From: Candidatus Poribacteria bacterium | GTDB taxonomy: Bacteria > Poribacteria > WGA-4E > WGA-3G | DNA length: 35,646 nucleotides | Reading direction: 5' to 3' | Assembly (NCBI GenBank): GCA_003635195.1 | Contig: PYIY01000063.1 | Span: 23,468-59,113, forward strand | Part shown: piece by piece, positions 25,539-33,054 of the stretch | Position numbering within the stretch: position 1 is the stretch's first letter | How the letters are laid out: every line of letters starts with the position of its first letter | Translations under genes and position numbers: made by a program | The notes under the pieces: model-generated | Seen by the model: only the letters and a program-made list of their open reading frames with translations | Databases searched by the model: none | Told to the model about the DNA's origin: nothing

Positions 25539-26471
25539 TTAAGCCCGTCTTTTGGGTGTCCGTCCTAACAAGAATCGTGCCAATACATCGCCATAGTTTT
25601 CGTGGATCTGGATACGATGATAGTCAACCTCGGTGTCGCGAATAACGTCATCCATACTTTCGAGGTATATTTCCATTGCGCGCCGGTACTGGGCACCGAT
25701 GACAGTCGGATCCGCCAGTATAGGTTCTCCACCTTCCATGTCAACGAATCGCATGGGGCGATCGAATTCAAAATCAAGTTCGTTCTGTTCCATGAGATGA
25801 AATACAGCGACATCGTGTTTACGGAAGCGTAGATGTTCAAAACAATTCCGCACCGTTTCGGGTTCAATAAATAGATCTGAAATGACGACGATGAGTGCTC
25901 TCTGTGGGATCCGTTCAGCAGTTTCGTGGAGAATGTCAGCCAATCCGGTTTCGCCTGATGCCTCCATTGTTCCTAATTCATCAAGGACAACGCTAAGATG
26001 CGTAGCACTCCGCTTTGGCGGAATTTCTATATGAAATGCTTCGCCTGCACAGTAGAGTCCAACGGCATCCCCTTGTAGAGCGGCTATATAGGCTAAAGTG
26101 CCTGCTACCCGACGTGCGTAGTCGAGTTTACTTAAACCTGTTTCCCCGTCGGTGCCCGCAGGGTTTCCGTTGTATGCGAAATCCATTGAACCGCTGGTAT
26201 CAACGACTAAGCACAATCGTAGGTTCGTATCGGCTTCAAACTCCTTGATGTAGTAACGATCGTTGCGGGCGTAAGCACGCCAATCGAGTCGACGTGTGTC
26301 ATCACCTGGGACATACTTACGGTACTCGGCGAACTCAAGACTCGAGCCGCGAATCGGGCTCCGATGTTTACCGGATACACTTCCTATCATGGGAAGTCGG
26401 GCGTGCAATTGAAGCGTGGAGAGCCGTTCCAGGACCTGCTGGTTGAGATAGTCCCGTTTGAGTTGCAACAT
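25539..26471 (-). CDS. DUF58 domain-containing protein
   Basis: A 310-residue protein with the DUF58 signature YRKYVPGDDTRRLDWRAYAR at residues 50-69 and a VWA-like MIDAS motif DTSGSM at 91-96. It has no membrane segment, so it is likely cytoplasmic or peripheral, as is common for short DUF58 proteins. It starts 3 bp after the stop of the MoxR gene, with AGGGG overlapping that gene's end, which argues for translational coupling. Members of this family are regularly encoded next to MoxR ATPases and are presumed partners or substrates of the chaperone-like ATPase. The start is the only good ATG and gives the full domain. Confidence 0.95.
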   Translation of the reverse strand: MLQLKRDYLNQQVLERLSTLQLHARLPMIGSVSGKHRSPIRGSSLEFAEYRKYVPGDDTRRLDWRAYARNDRYYIKEFEADTNLRLCLVVDTSGSMDFAYNGNPAGTDGETGLSKLDYARRVAGTLAYIAALQGDAVGLYCAGEAFHIEIPPKRSATHLSVVLDELGTMEASGETGLADILHETAERIPQRALIVVISDLFIEPETVRNCFEHLRFRKHDVAVFHLMEQNELDFEFDRPMRFVDMEGGEPILADPTVIGAQYRRAMEIYLESMDDVIRDTEVDYHRIQIHENYGDVLARFLLGRTPKRRA

Positions 26472-26474
26472 AAT

Positions 26475-27494
26475 CTACCCCTGTTCCGACAACTCTTCAA
26501 CGAGACGGTTGACGATGTCTTGGCTGGTGATGTTCTCGGATTCCGCAGCGAACGATGTAATGACCCGATGCGCCAGCACTGGATCCGCTACTGCGACGAC
26601 ATCTTCAAGTCGCGCCATATAGCTGCCGCTAAGTGCTGCACGTGCTTTTGCCCCCAAGATTAAGTATTGAACTGCCCGTGGACCGGCACCCCAAGCGACA
26701 AGCGGCTTTAGCCAGTCAGGTGATGCCTCGCTTTTCGGACGGGTGCTGCGTACCAAATCGACAGCGAATTCATAGATATGCTCTGCTACCGGCACACGGC
26801 GCACGAGGTCTTGAAAGGCAAGCACGCGTTCGCCTGTCAGGACGTGTTCGAGTGTTGGAAGTGCCACACCGGTTGTGGTACGGGCAATCTCTATCTCTTC
26901 AGCACGTTCCGGATAGTCTACTTCAATCCTGAACATGAAACGATCCAGCTGCGCCTCCGGTAACGGATACGTTCCTTCCTGTTCTATGGGGTTCTGCGTC
27001 GCCAGCACAAAGAACGGCGGTGTGAGTTGGTATGTTCTACCGATGACCGTGATTTTGTATTCCTGCATCGCCTCAAGCATCGCGGCTTGCGTTTTTGAGG
27101 GCGCACGGTTAATCTCATCGGCAAGAATCAGATTTGCAAACAGGGGTCCCTTAACGAACTCGAACTCGCGCCTGCCCCCTGGTATTTCTTGAAGGATGTC
27201 GGTTCCGGTGATGTCCATCGGCATCAAATCGGGTGTGAACTGGATTCGGCTGAACTGCAACGCCATCGTCTCAGCGAACCGGCTGACTAACAGGGTCTTC
27301 GCCAAGCCAGGAACGCCCATTAAGAGGGCGTGTCCTTGCGAAAATAGGCAGATCGCCAAGTGCTCAATAACCTGTTCTTGACCGACGATGATCTTAGCAA
27401 GTGTCTGTTTTAATTGGTCGTACACGTTGCGCAGCTCGTCAATTGCAGCAACATCGTCAGCATGCATTGTGTCCGTATTTGGTGTCGTTGTCAT
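26475..27494 (-). CDS. MoxR family AAA+ ATPase
   Basis: A 339-residue AAA_3/MoxR ATPase. Walker A GVPGLAKT at residues 60-67, Walker B LILADE at 122-127 followed by INRAPSKTQAAMLEAMQE, sensor-1 region ATQNPIEQEG at 165-174, and LDRFMF at 183-188 with the arginine expected in this family. The C-terminal helical lid domain follows. MoxR proteins act as chaperone-like remodellers that load cofactors or mature complexes, often with VWA-domain partners; here DUF58, BatA-like and a second VWA protein follow in order. AAGGAAA precedes the ATG. It is the first gene of the block, so its promoter should lie within the gene-free region 27495-28119, where I cannot pick out a convincing one. Confidence 0.96.
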   Translation of the reverse strand: MTTTPNTDTMHADDVAAIDELRNVYDQLKQTLAKIIVGQEQVIEHLAICLFSQGHALLMGVPGLAKTLLVSRFAETMALQFSRIQFTPDLMPMDITGTDILQEIPGGRREFEFVKGPLFANLILADEINRAPSKTQAAMLEAMQEYKITVIGRTYQLTPPFFVLATQNPIEQEGTYPLPEAQLDRFMFRIEVDYPERAEEIEIARTTTGVALPTLEHVLTGERVLAFQDLVRRVPVAEHIYEFAVDLVRSTRPKSEASPDWLKPLVAWGAGPRAVQYLILGAKARAALSGSYMARLEDVVAVADPVLAHRVITSFAAESENITSQDIVNRLVEELSEQG

Positions 27495-28119
27495 TAGGTT
27501 TCCTTTCCTGTTATTGTTGTGAAGTTGTGTGGTCAGAAGATATAACCGTGACAGATATTAAGTTTCCTACCCTACCCAATTATGGATGCAGTTTCGATTC
27601 ATTCTGACTGTGATGTAGCAACAGGAGCGTCAGATCTGCCCGCTGTAATGGGACACTCATATTTATGGAAACATCTGTCCTTGAAAAGATAGTAAAAAGT
27701 GCTTTTCCGGTGCTGGTTTGCCGTTAAAGAAAACCGAGGTAAATAGTGATCTATAGTAGATTTTACATACAATTAACGATATACCGATGGTAATGTGTTT
27801 ACACAAAGTTAAAAATTAATTCAGTTCTGAAATATCCTTTGTATTTCACCATAGTAGAATAAAATGTAAAGCAAGGGCAAATTTTGGCTTAATACCACAG
27901 TAGCAAATTCGGTGCCAGTCTGAACACTGCTGTCCTTATCAGACGCTTTATGAGATGTTGAGAAATAACTGCCCAAAATGGGGCAAATTTATGCCTAATC
28001 GCACGAAAGCGGGCAAAATTTATTCACCGGTAGCATATAGGTAGACTAAAAGTTTCAATTATTAGTGACGCAATTTGTATGCGAAAAAGGTGCATAATTT
28101 CACTTTTTTCTGTAAAGTG
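27495..28119. other. AT-rich intergenic region, 625 bp
   Basis: No open frame with a ribosome-binding site or recognisable product was found on either strand. It holds the leader of the MoxR gene and the 3' flank of the CotH-like gene. The base GGGCAAA-TTT recurs three times (27875-27885, 27981-27991, 28011-28022). It is visibly more AT-rich than neighbouring genes. No tRNA-like cloverleaf was recognised by eye. Confidence 0.6.
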
Positions 28120-29520
28120 TTAGAACCTCCGAGGCGATGCGATATGCGTATCCATCCATTTCAACCGAGCCTGTAACCATCTTTTTATCTGTTGGACCTC
28201 TTGCTCATAAACAAGTAGACCACGGTTTGTGAGCAAAAGATCGCCAGAAGCACTACGCCCGTGCAAGGACCATCTCTGGTAGTTTCGGTTTTGTGCTTCG
28301 GACAGAAATTTAGCAGTCTGATCAATCGCGTCAAGGAGTTTAGAAGTGGCGAGTATATCTTTCCGAAGTGCCTGCCACCTCTTAGTGAGTTTTTGTGTGA
28401 AGTTTTTGTCTTGTAGGAGTCGATCCCACCAAAAAGGAACAGGGTTTGTATAGATCAGCCATCCATCCGTTTTCCAACCTTCATTGAAACCTGCGTTGCC
28501 CATTGATAAGTTGAAATCCCAGATGGGTCCCATTGTCAGTTTGCTGTCTCTGTCTTTGTACATGTATGTGCTGTTCCGAAATCCATCTATGTTTCTGAAA
28601 AGTTCGTTGATGATGAAATGGTCGATAAAAGCATCGGTATCTATGTACTTGGTATATCCACGTTCTGGGTCCTTAAAATCCTTTCCAGCTAACGCCGCTT
28701 CAAATTCGCTCATATAGTTCTGAATCCACGCTTTTTGGGTGGCAGACATCTCGTATCCTTTTGGGTATACATGAAACAGTCGTGTGCCGGAACGGGTGAA
28801 AAAGTAAGTTTCATACCTGTCCGTTTTATCGATTTTTAGGATATAACCACCGGTGATGTTCGCGGGTTTCAGCGATTTAATATCAACACGGTCTTTTCCG
28901 CGTTTTATCTTTTCTATGAGTAGATAGACGCCGACGTAATGTTTGTCTCCGATTGTCGCATCACCGTTATCATTGAGAAACAATTCAACAAACTTTGTCC
29001 TGCTTGCGTATCTGCCGATGCGATTGCTGAACTCGTAAGCCAAATAATTCCGCATCAGCGTTTTATCCCAATAGGGTCCGTTTAAAACCCAATCCGACTC
29101 GGCTGGCAGTTGCAATAACGATACATCTTTGTCGTTGCCTGCATCGTCCTGAATTTCTACACCGTACTGCTTTTTCGGGAATCCGAGCGAAGTTTTCCCC
29201 CTAAGTTCTATCCCGATTTTCCCATCGAAATCAATATGCTGACTATTTAGGGTGTTTCTACCGCCGGATTCATCATAAATAATTTTCATTGCTGCAGGGA
29301 TTTTAGGTTCATCACGAATCGAGTTTCCTGACGTATCAATAATAACGATTGGTAGATTTGATGTGAAAGTCTCAGTGCGCCCCAAGCCTTTTTCAGTATC
29401 GGCAGGGTTAGAAACAGATGTCTTTTTGGATTGCCCAGCGGGATCCGTGATGCAGCTTGCTGTCACGAGCAATATGATGCCACTCAGAAGTAGAAGTGTG
29501 AGTTTTTTGTTAAGATACAT
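28120..29520 (-). CDS. CotH-type protein kinase, lipoprotein
   Basis: A 466-residue lipoprotein of the CotH kinase family. The signal sequence MYLNKKLTLLLLSGIILLVTASC places the lipidated cysteine at residue 23. CotH hallmarks follow: RGKTS at 107-111, FPKKQYGVE at 114-122, SDWVLNGPYWDKTLMRN at 142-158, YVGVYLLIEKIKRGKDRVDI at 195-214, and near residue 315-345 IDGFRNSTYMYKD and GPIWDFNLSMGN, the region that carries the metal-binding Asp in spore-coat CotH. In Bacillus CotH is an atypical kinase that phosphorylates coat proteins; in Gram-negative lineages the substrates are unknown. The ribosome-binding site is weak. A good promoter lies at 29663-29692. Neighbours upstream are unknown envelope proteins which are possible substrates by proximity only. 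Confidence 0.92.
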   Translation of the reverse strand: MYLNKKLTLLLLSGIILLVTASCITDPAGQSKKTSVSNPADTEKGLGRTETFTSNLPIVIIDTSGNSIRDEPKIPAAMKIIYDESGGRNTLNSQHIDFDGKIGIELRGKTSLGFPKKQYGVEIQDDAGNDKDVSLLQLPAESDWVLNGPYWDKTLMRNYLAYEFSNRIGRYASRTKFVELFLNDNGDATIGDKHYVGVYLLIEKIKRGKDRVDIKSLKPANITGGYILKIDKTDRYETYFFTRSGTRLFHVYPKGYEMSATQKAWIQNYMSEFEAALAGKDFKDPERGYTKYIDTDAFIDHFIINELFRNIDGFRNSTYMYKDRDSKLTMGPIWDFNLSMGNAGFNEGWKTDGWLIYTNPVPFWWDRLLQDKNFTQKLTKRWQALRKDILATSKLLDAIDQTAKFLSEAQNRNYQRWSLHGRSASGDLLLTNRGLLVYEQEVQQIKRWLQARLKWMDTHIASPRRF

Positions 29521-29662
29521 TAATAGTCTACAACCTCGTCAAGGGAGATTGGAAGGGAGGAAACTTTGTTTCACTGAAGCGGTATCACTATTTCCCAAAC
29601 AGCGTATGGAATTTTCGGTTATTCTGGGTCCGTTTCGGATATACTTTTGTTCTCTACGAGAT

Positions 29663-29692
29663 AGTATACCAAATATGGATAAAGGATTGCAA
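29663..29692 (-). promoter_or_regulatory. Sigma-70 promoter with extended -10 for the CotH-like gene
   Basis: On the minus strand TTGCAA (29692-29687) and TATACT (29668-29663) are 18 bp apart with TGG before the -10 box. The layout TTTGGTATACT resembles the TATGGTATAAT at the Gfo/Idh/MocA promoter. The leader to the ATG would be about 135 nt. Confidence 0.55.
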
Positions 29693-29739
29693 CTGAAATA
29701 GAAATATCCGTGAGGCGTACAATTCCTGCGTGGGCAACC

Positions 29740-30654
29740 CTAAAAATCGTTTAGCCAAGCAATAAACATTGCTTCGTCAAAAGCATACCACAGGATAAGT
29801 CCGGTAAGATCTGGCTCTTGAAGTGCGAGCAGAATGAGTCCTTCGTCCACGCCGTATGTGTTAAAAAAACCGCGTATCTTTTTTTTATCTCTTTCACTGG
29901 TCTCTTCAATAAATTCCTTATATCGCGCTTCAAAGGCATTGTAAGCGTTTTCGCCTTGCCCGTTGTCGAAGATCCATTTCTCCAGCGTCCCCTCGGTGAA
30001 CTGACGGAGGGGGGTGTCTATGAAAGGACCGTCGATGAGATGTTGGGGTTGTGGTATTTTCGGCATGTTCGGCGGGTCGCCGGGTTCCCTTGCGCAAAAC
30101 GCGGATAAGCCTTTATAGAGCGTTAAAGCCCCTTTGCCTTCTAAAATGATCTGATGCAAATAGGTAAAATCCTCTACCTCCGGGTTCTCAAGAAAACCGT
30201 CAAACAGGGGACGGTACGCTTCGGTGGGTATGGGCATCATTGTCATTCTCCAAAACTCATCGAGCGTCTGAAATTGCGGCTCCCTTGTGAAAGTTTCTCT
30301 GAGATACGCTTTGTAGATTTCAGAGTTTATGAGGTGTCGGAGAATGCGGAAGTTATCTTCCAAAACGTTTCCTTCGTGGCGTTGTTGAAGTGCTAAGAGT
30401 TCCACCATTTTTTCTGTGTGTATAGGTTCAGGGGCAGTTGGCGGAATTATATCACTTTGAGAATAGGTTTGTACCATACATTCCGGGGCATATCTGTGAA
30501 GGCGCGTCAATTTTAGCAACTCCGCCTCTCGTCTGAAATCGGTTTCTGTTTTTTCAGGTATTAAGGGATCCTGCGTTTTTTCGCTGCAACTCAAGAAAGA
30601 GAAAAAACTCATGAGCAAAACGACGATGATGCGCGTGATTTGAAAAAATCTCAT
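29740..30654 (-). CDS. Putative lipoprotein of unknown function
   Basis: A 304-residue protein whose start is MRFFQITRIIVVLLMSFFSFLSC, a lipoprotein signal with the cysteine at residue 23 (LSC). The mature part is hydrophilic and mostly helical, with no family I recognise. Visible features are a cluster of aromatic residues near the C-terminus (LTGLILWYAFDEAMFIAWLNDF, in part) and the stretch EFWRMTMMPIPTEAYRPLFDGF. Its ATG overlaps the stop of the upstream gene as ATGA, so the two are translationally coupled. It lies upstream of the CotH-type gene, which has its own promoter. Confidence 0.75.
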   Translation of the reverse strand: MRFFQITRIIVVLLMSFFSFLSCSEKTQDPLIPEKTETDFRREAELLKLTRLHRYAPECMVQTYSQSDIIPPTAPEPIHTEKMVELLALQQRHEGNVLEDNFRILRHLINSEIYKAYLRETFTREPQFQTLDEFWRMTMMPIPTEAYRPLFDGFLENPEVEDFTYLHQIILEGKGALTLYKGLSAFCAREPGDPPNMPKIPQPQHLIDGPFIDTPLRQFTEGTLEKWIFDNGQGENAYNAFEARYKEFIEETSERDKKKIRGFFNTYGVDEGLILLALQEPDLTGLILWYAFDEAMFIAWLNDF

Positions 30655-31832
30655 TTTGTAGCCTCCATTTGGAAAGTTCCATTGCGGTTGTAGTACTTCT
30701 TAAGTAACTCAAAGAGTTCCGGATCTTCCTCAGCAAGTCTGCGGAGACCTTCTTGAGGGTCGTAGCGATTTACGACTTCGAGGGCATACTGGAGTCGCTC
30801 TGGCGTAAACGATTCGGTAAGGGCACGTTCTATTTGTTTCTCAGAAAAGTTGTATTCTTGAAATTCTGCGGGGAACTCTTCTGTTAAGAATTTTTCAAAT
30901 TCAATGAATGCTTCATCGTTGAGTGACTCCAAGAATTGATCAAAGTCGTCCATGTGTCGCCCAGGCTTATATTCTTCGTTTTGTTGTGTTTCAACAGGTA
31001 TTTCTTCAGTTTTCAGGGAGTCTCTTGTGGCCGAGACTTCTGTTAGCATAGGCACATCCTGTGGCGCATACGTCGGTGTTTCTGATACATTCTCAAGCGT
31101 GAGAGGAAGTGGCGGTTTTGTCAGCCGTTGCCCATTATCATCAATATAGATAATTTCATATCCTTCTGGGTGAATTCCTTGGTAAATGAGTGCGGTTTGT
31201 TGGGCTTCATCAAGAGGTTCGCCAAATAAGACTGTGCCTCTGCCTTTTCTTTTAACATAAACGCGACCGGGGACAGTTGGAAGGAATGTCTGTTTCCCCG
31301 GTCCCGTGAAAAATCCACCATCGACTTCAGGATCTGCTTGCATTGCAGCCCGGAATTGTTCATATTCCCAAATCTTCCTGTTAATGAAGGCTTTCTTAAA
31401 TGTTTCCCAATCCGTGGTAGGCGGCAGTCCAAATATATCGGATGTCCACATTTCGGGCTGGTTTTCAAGTTCAACTAACGCTCTTCGCGCAGCCATATAC
31501 CCAGAATAATCGTCATAATTTTCGATGGCAATCCCCATTTCAAAGAGCATTTGGAGCCATTCGCGCTGTGGATATTTTTCATCGACTTCGGGATCTGCGG
31601 CTATCCATGAGAACGACGATAGCAGCGCGTCGACGTTTTGCGGTCCATTGTACGGCTCTGCAGGGTTAATTCCCATTTTTGATTGTCTTTGCTGTGCCCG
31701 TGTATCTCTATTTTCCTCAATGGCAGGAAATCCCTTTTGCTGTATTTGCGGGTGTGTTAGAAAAAAATAGAGAGAGACACATCCAATCCCGAAAAAGAGC
31801 ACAATTGTCAAAAATATCACCTTACGTGTCAT
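30651..31832 (-). CDS. Membrane-anchored protein of unknown function, acidic C-terminus
   Basis: A 393-residue protein. The start at 31832 has a perfect AAGGAGG five bases upstream; the longer frame from 31877 would lack one. A single N-terminal membrane segment (MTRKVIFLTIVLFFGIGCVS and on to about residue 24) anchors or exports it. The mature part has a glutamine/arginine-rich early stretch, a proline-rich central linker near residues 240-300, and a very acidic helical end (DQFLESLNDEAFIEFEKFL, EEDPELFELLKKYYNRNG). No known domain recognised. It overlaps the next gene by 4 bp and forms a two-gene unit with it. A gap with an 8-bp inverted repeat separates it from the small exported protein upstream. 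Confidence 0.75.
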   Translation of the reverse strand: MTRKVIFLTIVLFFGIGCVSLYFFLTHPQIQQKGFPAIEENRDTRAQQRQSKMGINPAEPYNGPQNVDALLSSFSWIAADPEVDEKYPQREWLQMLFEMGIAIENYDDYSGYMAARRALVELENQPEMWTSDIFGLPPTTDWETFKKAFINRKIWEYEQFRAAMQADPEVDGGFFTGPGKQTFLPTVPGRVYVKRKGRGTVLFGEPLDEAQQTALIYQGIHPEGYEIIYIDDNGQRLTKPPLPLTLENVSETPTYAPQDVPMLTEVSATRDSLKTEEIPVETQQNEEYKPGRHMDDFDQFLESLNDEAFIEFEKFLTEEFPAEFQEYNFSEKQIERALTESFTPERLQYALEVVNRYDPQEGLRRLAEEDPELFELLKKYYNRNGTFQMEATK

Positions 31833-31860
31833 AAAAACCTCCTTCCGATGCACAGAAGCC

Positions 31861-31906
31861 GGTGCTATAAAAATCAAGTATAATAGAGCCCAATTTTCAT
31901 AGCACC
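31861..31906. repeat. 8-bp inverted repeat in the leader of the 393-residue protein gene
   Basis: GGTGCTAT (31861-31868) and ATAGCACC (31899-31906) are perfect complements 30 bp apart, between the stop at 31920 and the ribosome-binding site of the next gene. Could be an operator or an RNA structure. Confidence 0.4.
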
Positions 31907-31919
31907 TACTCTGATGAGG

Positions 31920-32348
31920 CTAATAAAACGTCCCGGAACCGCTTCCAGAATAGTTTTGATCATCCCTAACATGTGTAGACACAGAAAGAGACTTACCTGG
32001 CTTAAACCTGCGTTCTACTGTTCCATCTGCATAGCGGTAAGCATAGACTTTCGCCCACATACTTCCTGATTCTGAGAGAGGGTCTCTGCCTTCTACAGTA
32101 ATCGAAACCGATGCCCATCCACTATAGGCGTGTATTGGCGTATTCTGAAGATCGTAAACGGCTGGTGTTGCAGCCGACCCGAAATTATACCAATTGTGAT
32201 CGTCATCATTATCACTCAATTCCGAGTTGAGGTATAGGAATGTACCTGTACTCACATAAACGCCAGAAATGCCTTGATACGGAAAAAAAACGAGCGTGAG
32301 AAGCGGGAGAATGATGAATGTGGTAATAACCCCTTTTGGCCTTTTCAT
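31920..32348 (-). CDS. Small exported protein of unknown function (142 aa)
   Basis: A 142-residue exported or membrane-anchored protein. The ATG at 32348 has AAGGAGC in front; the longer frame from 32393 does not. The signal or anchor is MKRPKGVITTFIILPLLTLVFF. The mature part is beta-rich (VYVSTGTFLYLNSEL, GWASVSITVEGRD, SMWAKVYAYRYADGTVERRF) and ends with a glycine/serine tail (YSGSGSGTFY), which may be surface-exposed. It contains no cysteine. The stretch GSMWAKVYAY...VERRF resembles GPIWVRVYFSGEDRRYI of the 121-residue protein upstream, a weak sign that the two are distant relatives. No known family recognised. Confidence 0.65.
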   Translation of the reverse strand: MKRPKGVITTFIILPLLTLVFFPYQGISGVYVSTGTFLYLNSELSDNDDDHNWYNFGSAATPAVYDLQNTPIHAYSGWASVSITVEGRDPLSESGSMWAKVYAYRYADGTVERRFKPGKSLSVSTHVRDDQNYSGSGSGTFY

Positions 32349-32380
32349 AACTTGCTCCTTAATCTGTAGATAAAGAAGGT

Positions 32381-32424
32381 AGAACTTAGGCAAATATCTT
32401 CCTTTTCCAAATTGCCTAAGTTCT
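32381..32424. repeat. Perfect 13-bp inverted repeat (possible terminator or processing hairpin)
   Basis: AGAACTTAGGCAA (32381-32393) and TTGCCTAAGTTCT (32412-32424) pair fully around an 18-nt loop. On the minus strand it lies 15 nt after the stop of the 121-residue gene and is followed by the moderately U-rich CCTTCTTT. It could end that transcript or control read-through to the next gene. Confidence 0.6.
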
Positions 32425-32439
32425 CAAGGACTTGGTTTC

Positions 32440-32805
32440 TTAAATGGAACCCGATGCTTTTGCCCCTTTTCTTGCTATCTCGGACCCGGACATTCGAGCA
32501 CTGCGTTCTCGGACTATATAGCGCCTGTCTTCCCCAGAAAAATAAACTCGAACCCAAATGGGTCCTCTATCCTCTAACGATTCGGCATCAATCCAGACCA
32601 GGCAATTACCGTGCCCTACGTAGTAACCTACAGGGGTGCTGACATTGAGTCGAACGTCATTCTTAGCAATAGCTTCAGTGTTTGTTACGCGCTGGTAGTT
32701 GTAACAGTAAACACCGTCATCGTCTGCCTGTGCGAGATATAATAGAACGCCGGCGATTAGGATTACAACAAGAGATGCAATCCCGGTGATTCTTTGGTGT
32801 CTCAT
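32440..32805 (-). CDS. Small exported protein of unknown function (121 aa)
   Basis: A 121-residue protein with an N-terminal signal or anchor (MRHQRITGIASLVVILIAGV to about residue 26, AQA). The mature part is beta-rich with two cysteines (YCYNY and HGNCLVW), which could form a disulphide, and ends with a basic tail (VRERSARMSGSEIARKGAKA). No family recognised. AAGGAAA precedes the ATG at 32805. Its leader of up to 188 nt, reckoned from the 27-bp motif at 32993-33019, holds several inverted repeats and a possible mini-ORF. It may be controlled by the sigma factor encoded upstream. Confidence 0.65.
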   Translation of the reverse strand: MRHQRITGIASLVVILIAGVLLYLAQADDDGVYCYNYQRVTNTEAIAKNDVRLNVSTPVGYYVGHGNCLVWIDAESLEDRGPIWVRVYFSGEDRRYIVRERSARMSGSEIARKGAKASGSI

Positions 32806-32864
32806 TGTAAATTTCCTTCCTTGTTTGTGAATCCTTAAAAGGATCTGAATATGATAACATTTAG

Positions 32865-32889
32865 GGTTGTTATACCTATAACCGCAACC
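32865..32889. repeat. Palindromic sequence in the leader of the 121-aa protein gene
   Basis: GTTATA (32869-32874) and TATAAC (32877-32882) with outer GGTTG and CAACC form a nested inverted repeat. A second one, ATCCTT-AA-AAGGAT, lies at 32831-32844. Either may be an operator or RNA structure. Confidence 0.4.
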
Positions 32890-32928
32890 GAAGATATTGA
32901 TATGATCCAGTACTTTAGATTACCCATC

Positions 32929-32970
32929 TTAATGCTTTCCAAAAGGCGGTTCATAAATCACTTTTGCCAA
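32929..32970 (-). CDS. Possible 13-codon leader ORF
   Basis: A strong ribosome-binding site AAGGGAGG (32985-32978 on the minus strand) is followed after seven bases by TTG and 12 further codons, reading MAKVIYEPPFGKH and then TAA. It lies between the 27-bp TAAAGTTT motif and the 121-residue protein gene. It may be a leader peptide or the remnant of a longer gene. Support is only the site and spacing; the non-ATG start lowers confidence. Confidence 0.25.
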   Translation of the reverse strand: MAKVIYEPPFGKH

Positions 32971-32992
32971 TAATGAACCTCCCTTAAAAAGA

Positions 32993-33019
32993 ATATACAT
33001 CTCAGTCGAAAAACTTTAG
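32993..33019 (-). promoter_or_regulatory. 27-bp TAAAGTTT motif, copy downstream of the sigma gene
   Basis: Minus strand: CTAAAGTTTTT, four variable bases, TGAGATGTATAT. Apart from the four variable bases it is identical to the copy upstream of the sigma-factor gene (33743-33769). It begins 35 bp beyond the sigma stop codon and points toward the 121-residue protein gene. TAAAGTTT equals the -35 box of sigma-28 promoters; the -10 part does not match sigma-28. Confidence 0.5.
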
Positions 33020-33054
33020 CACTTTTTCAAAAAACAGACCGATGACTGTTGAGA

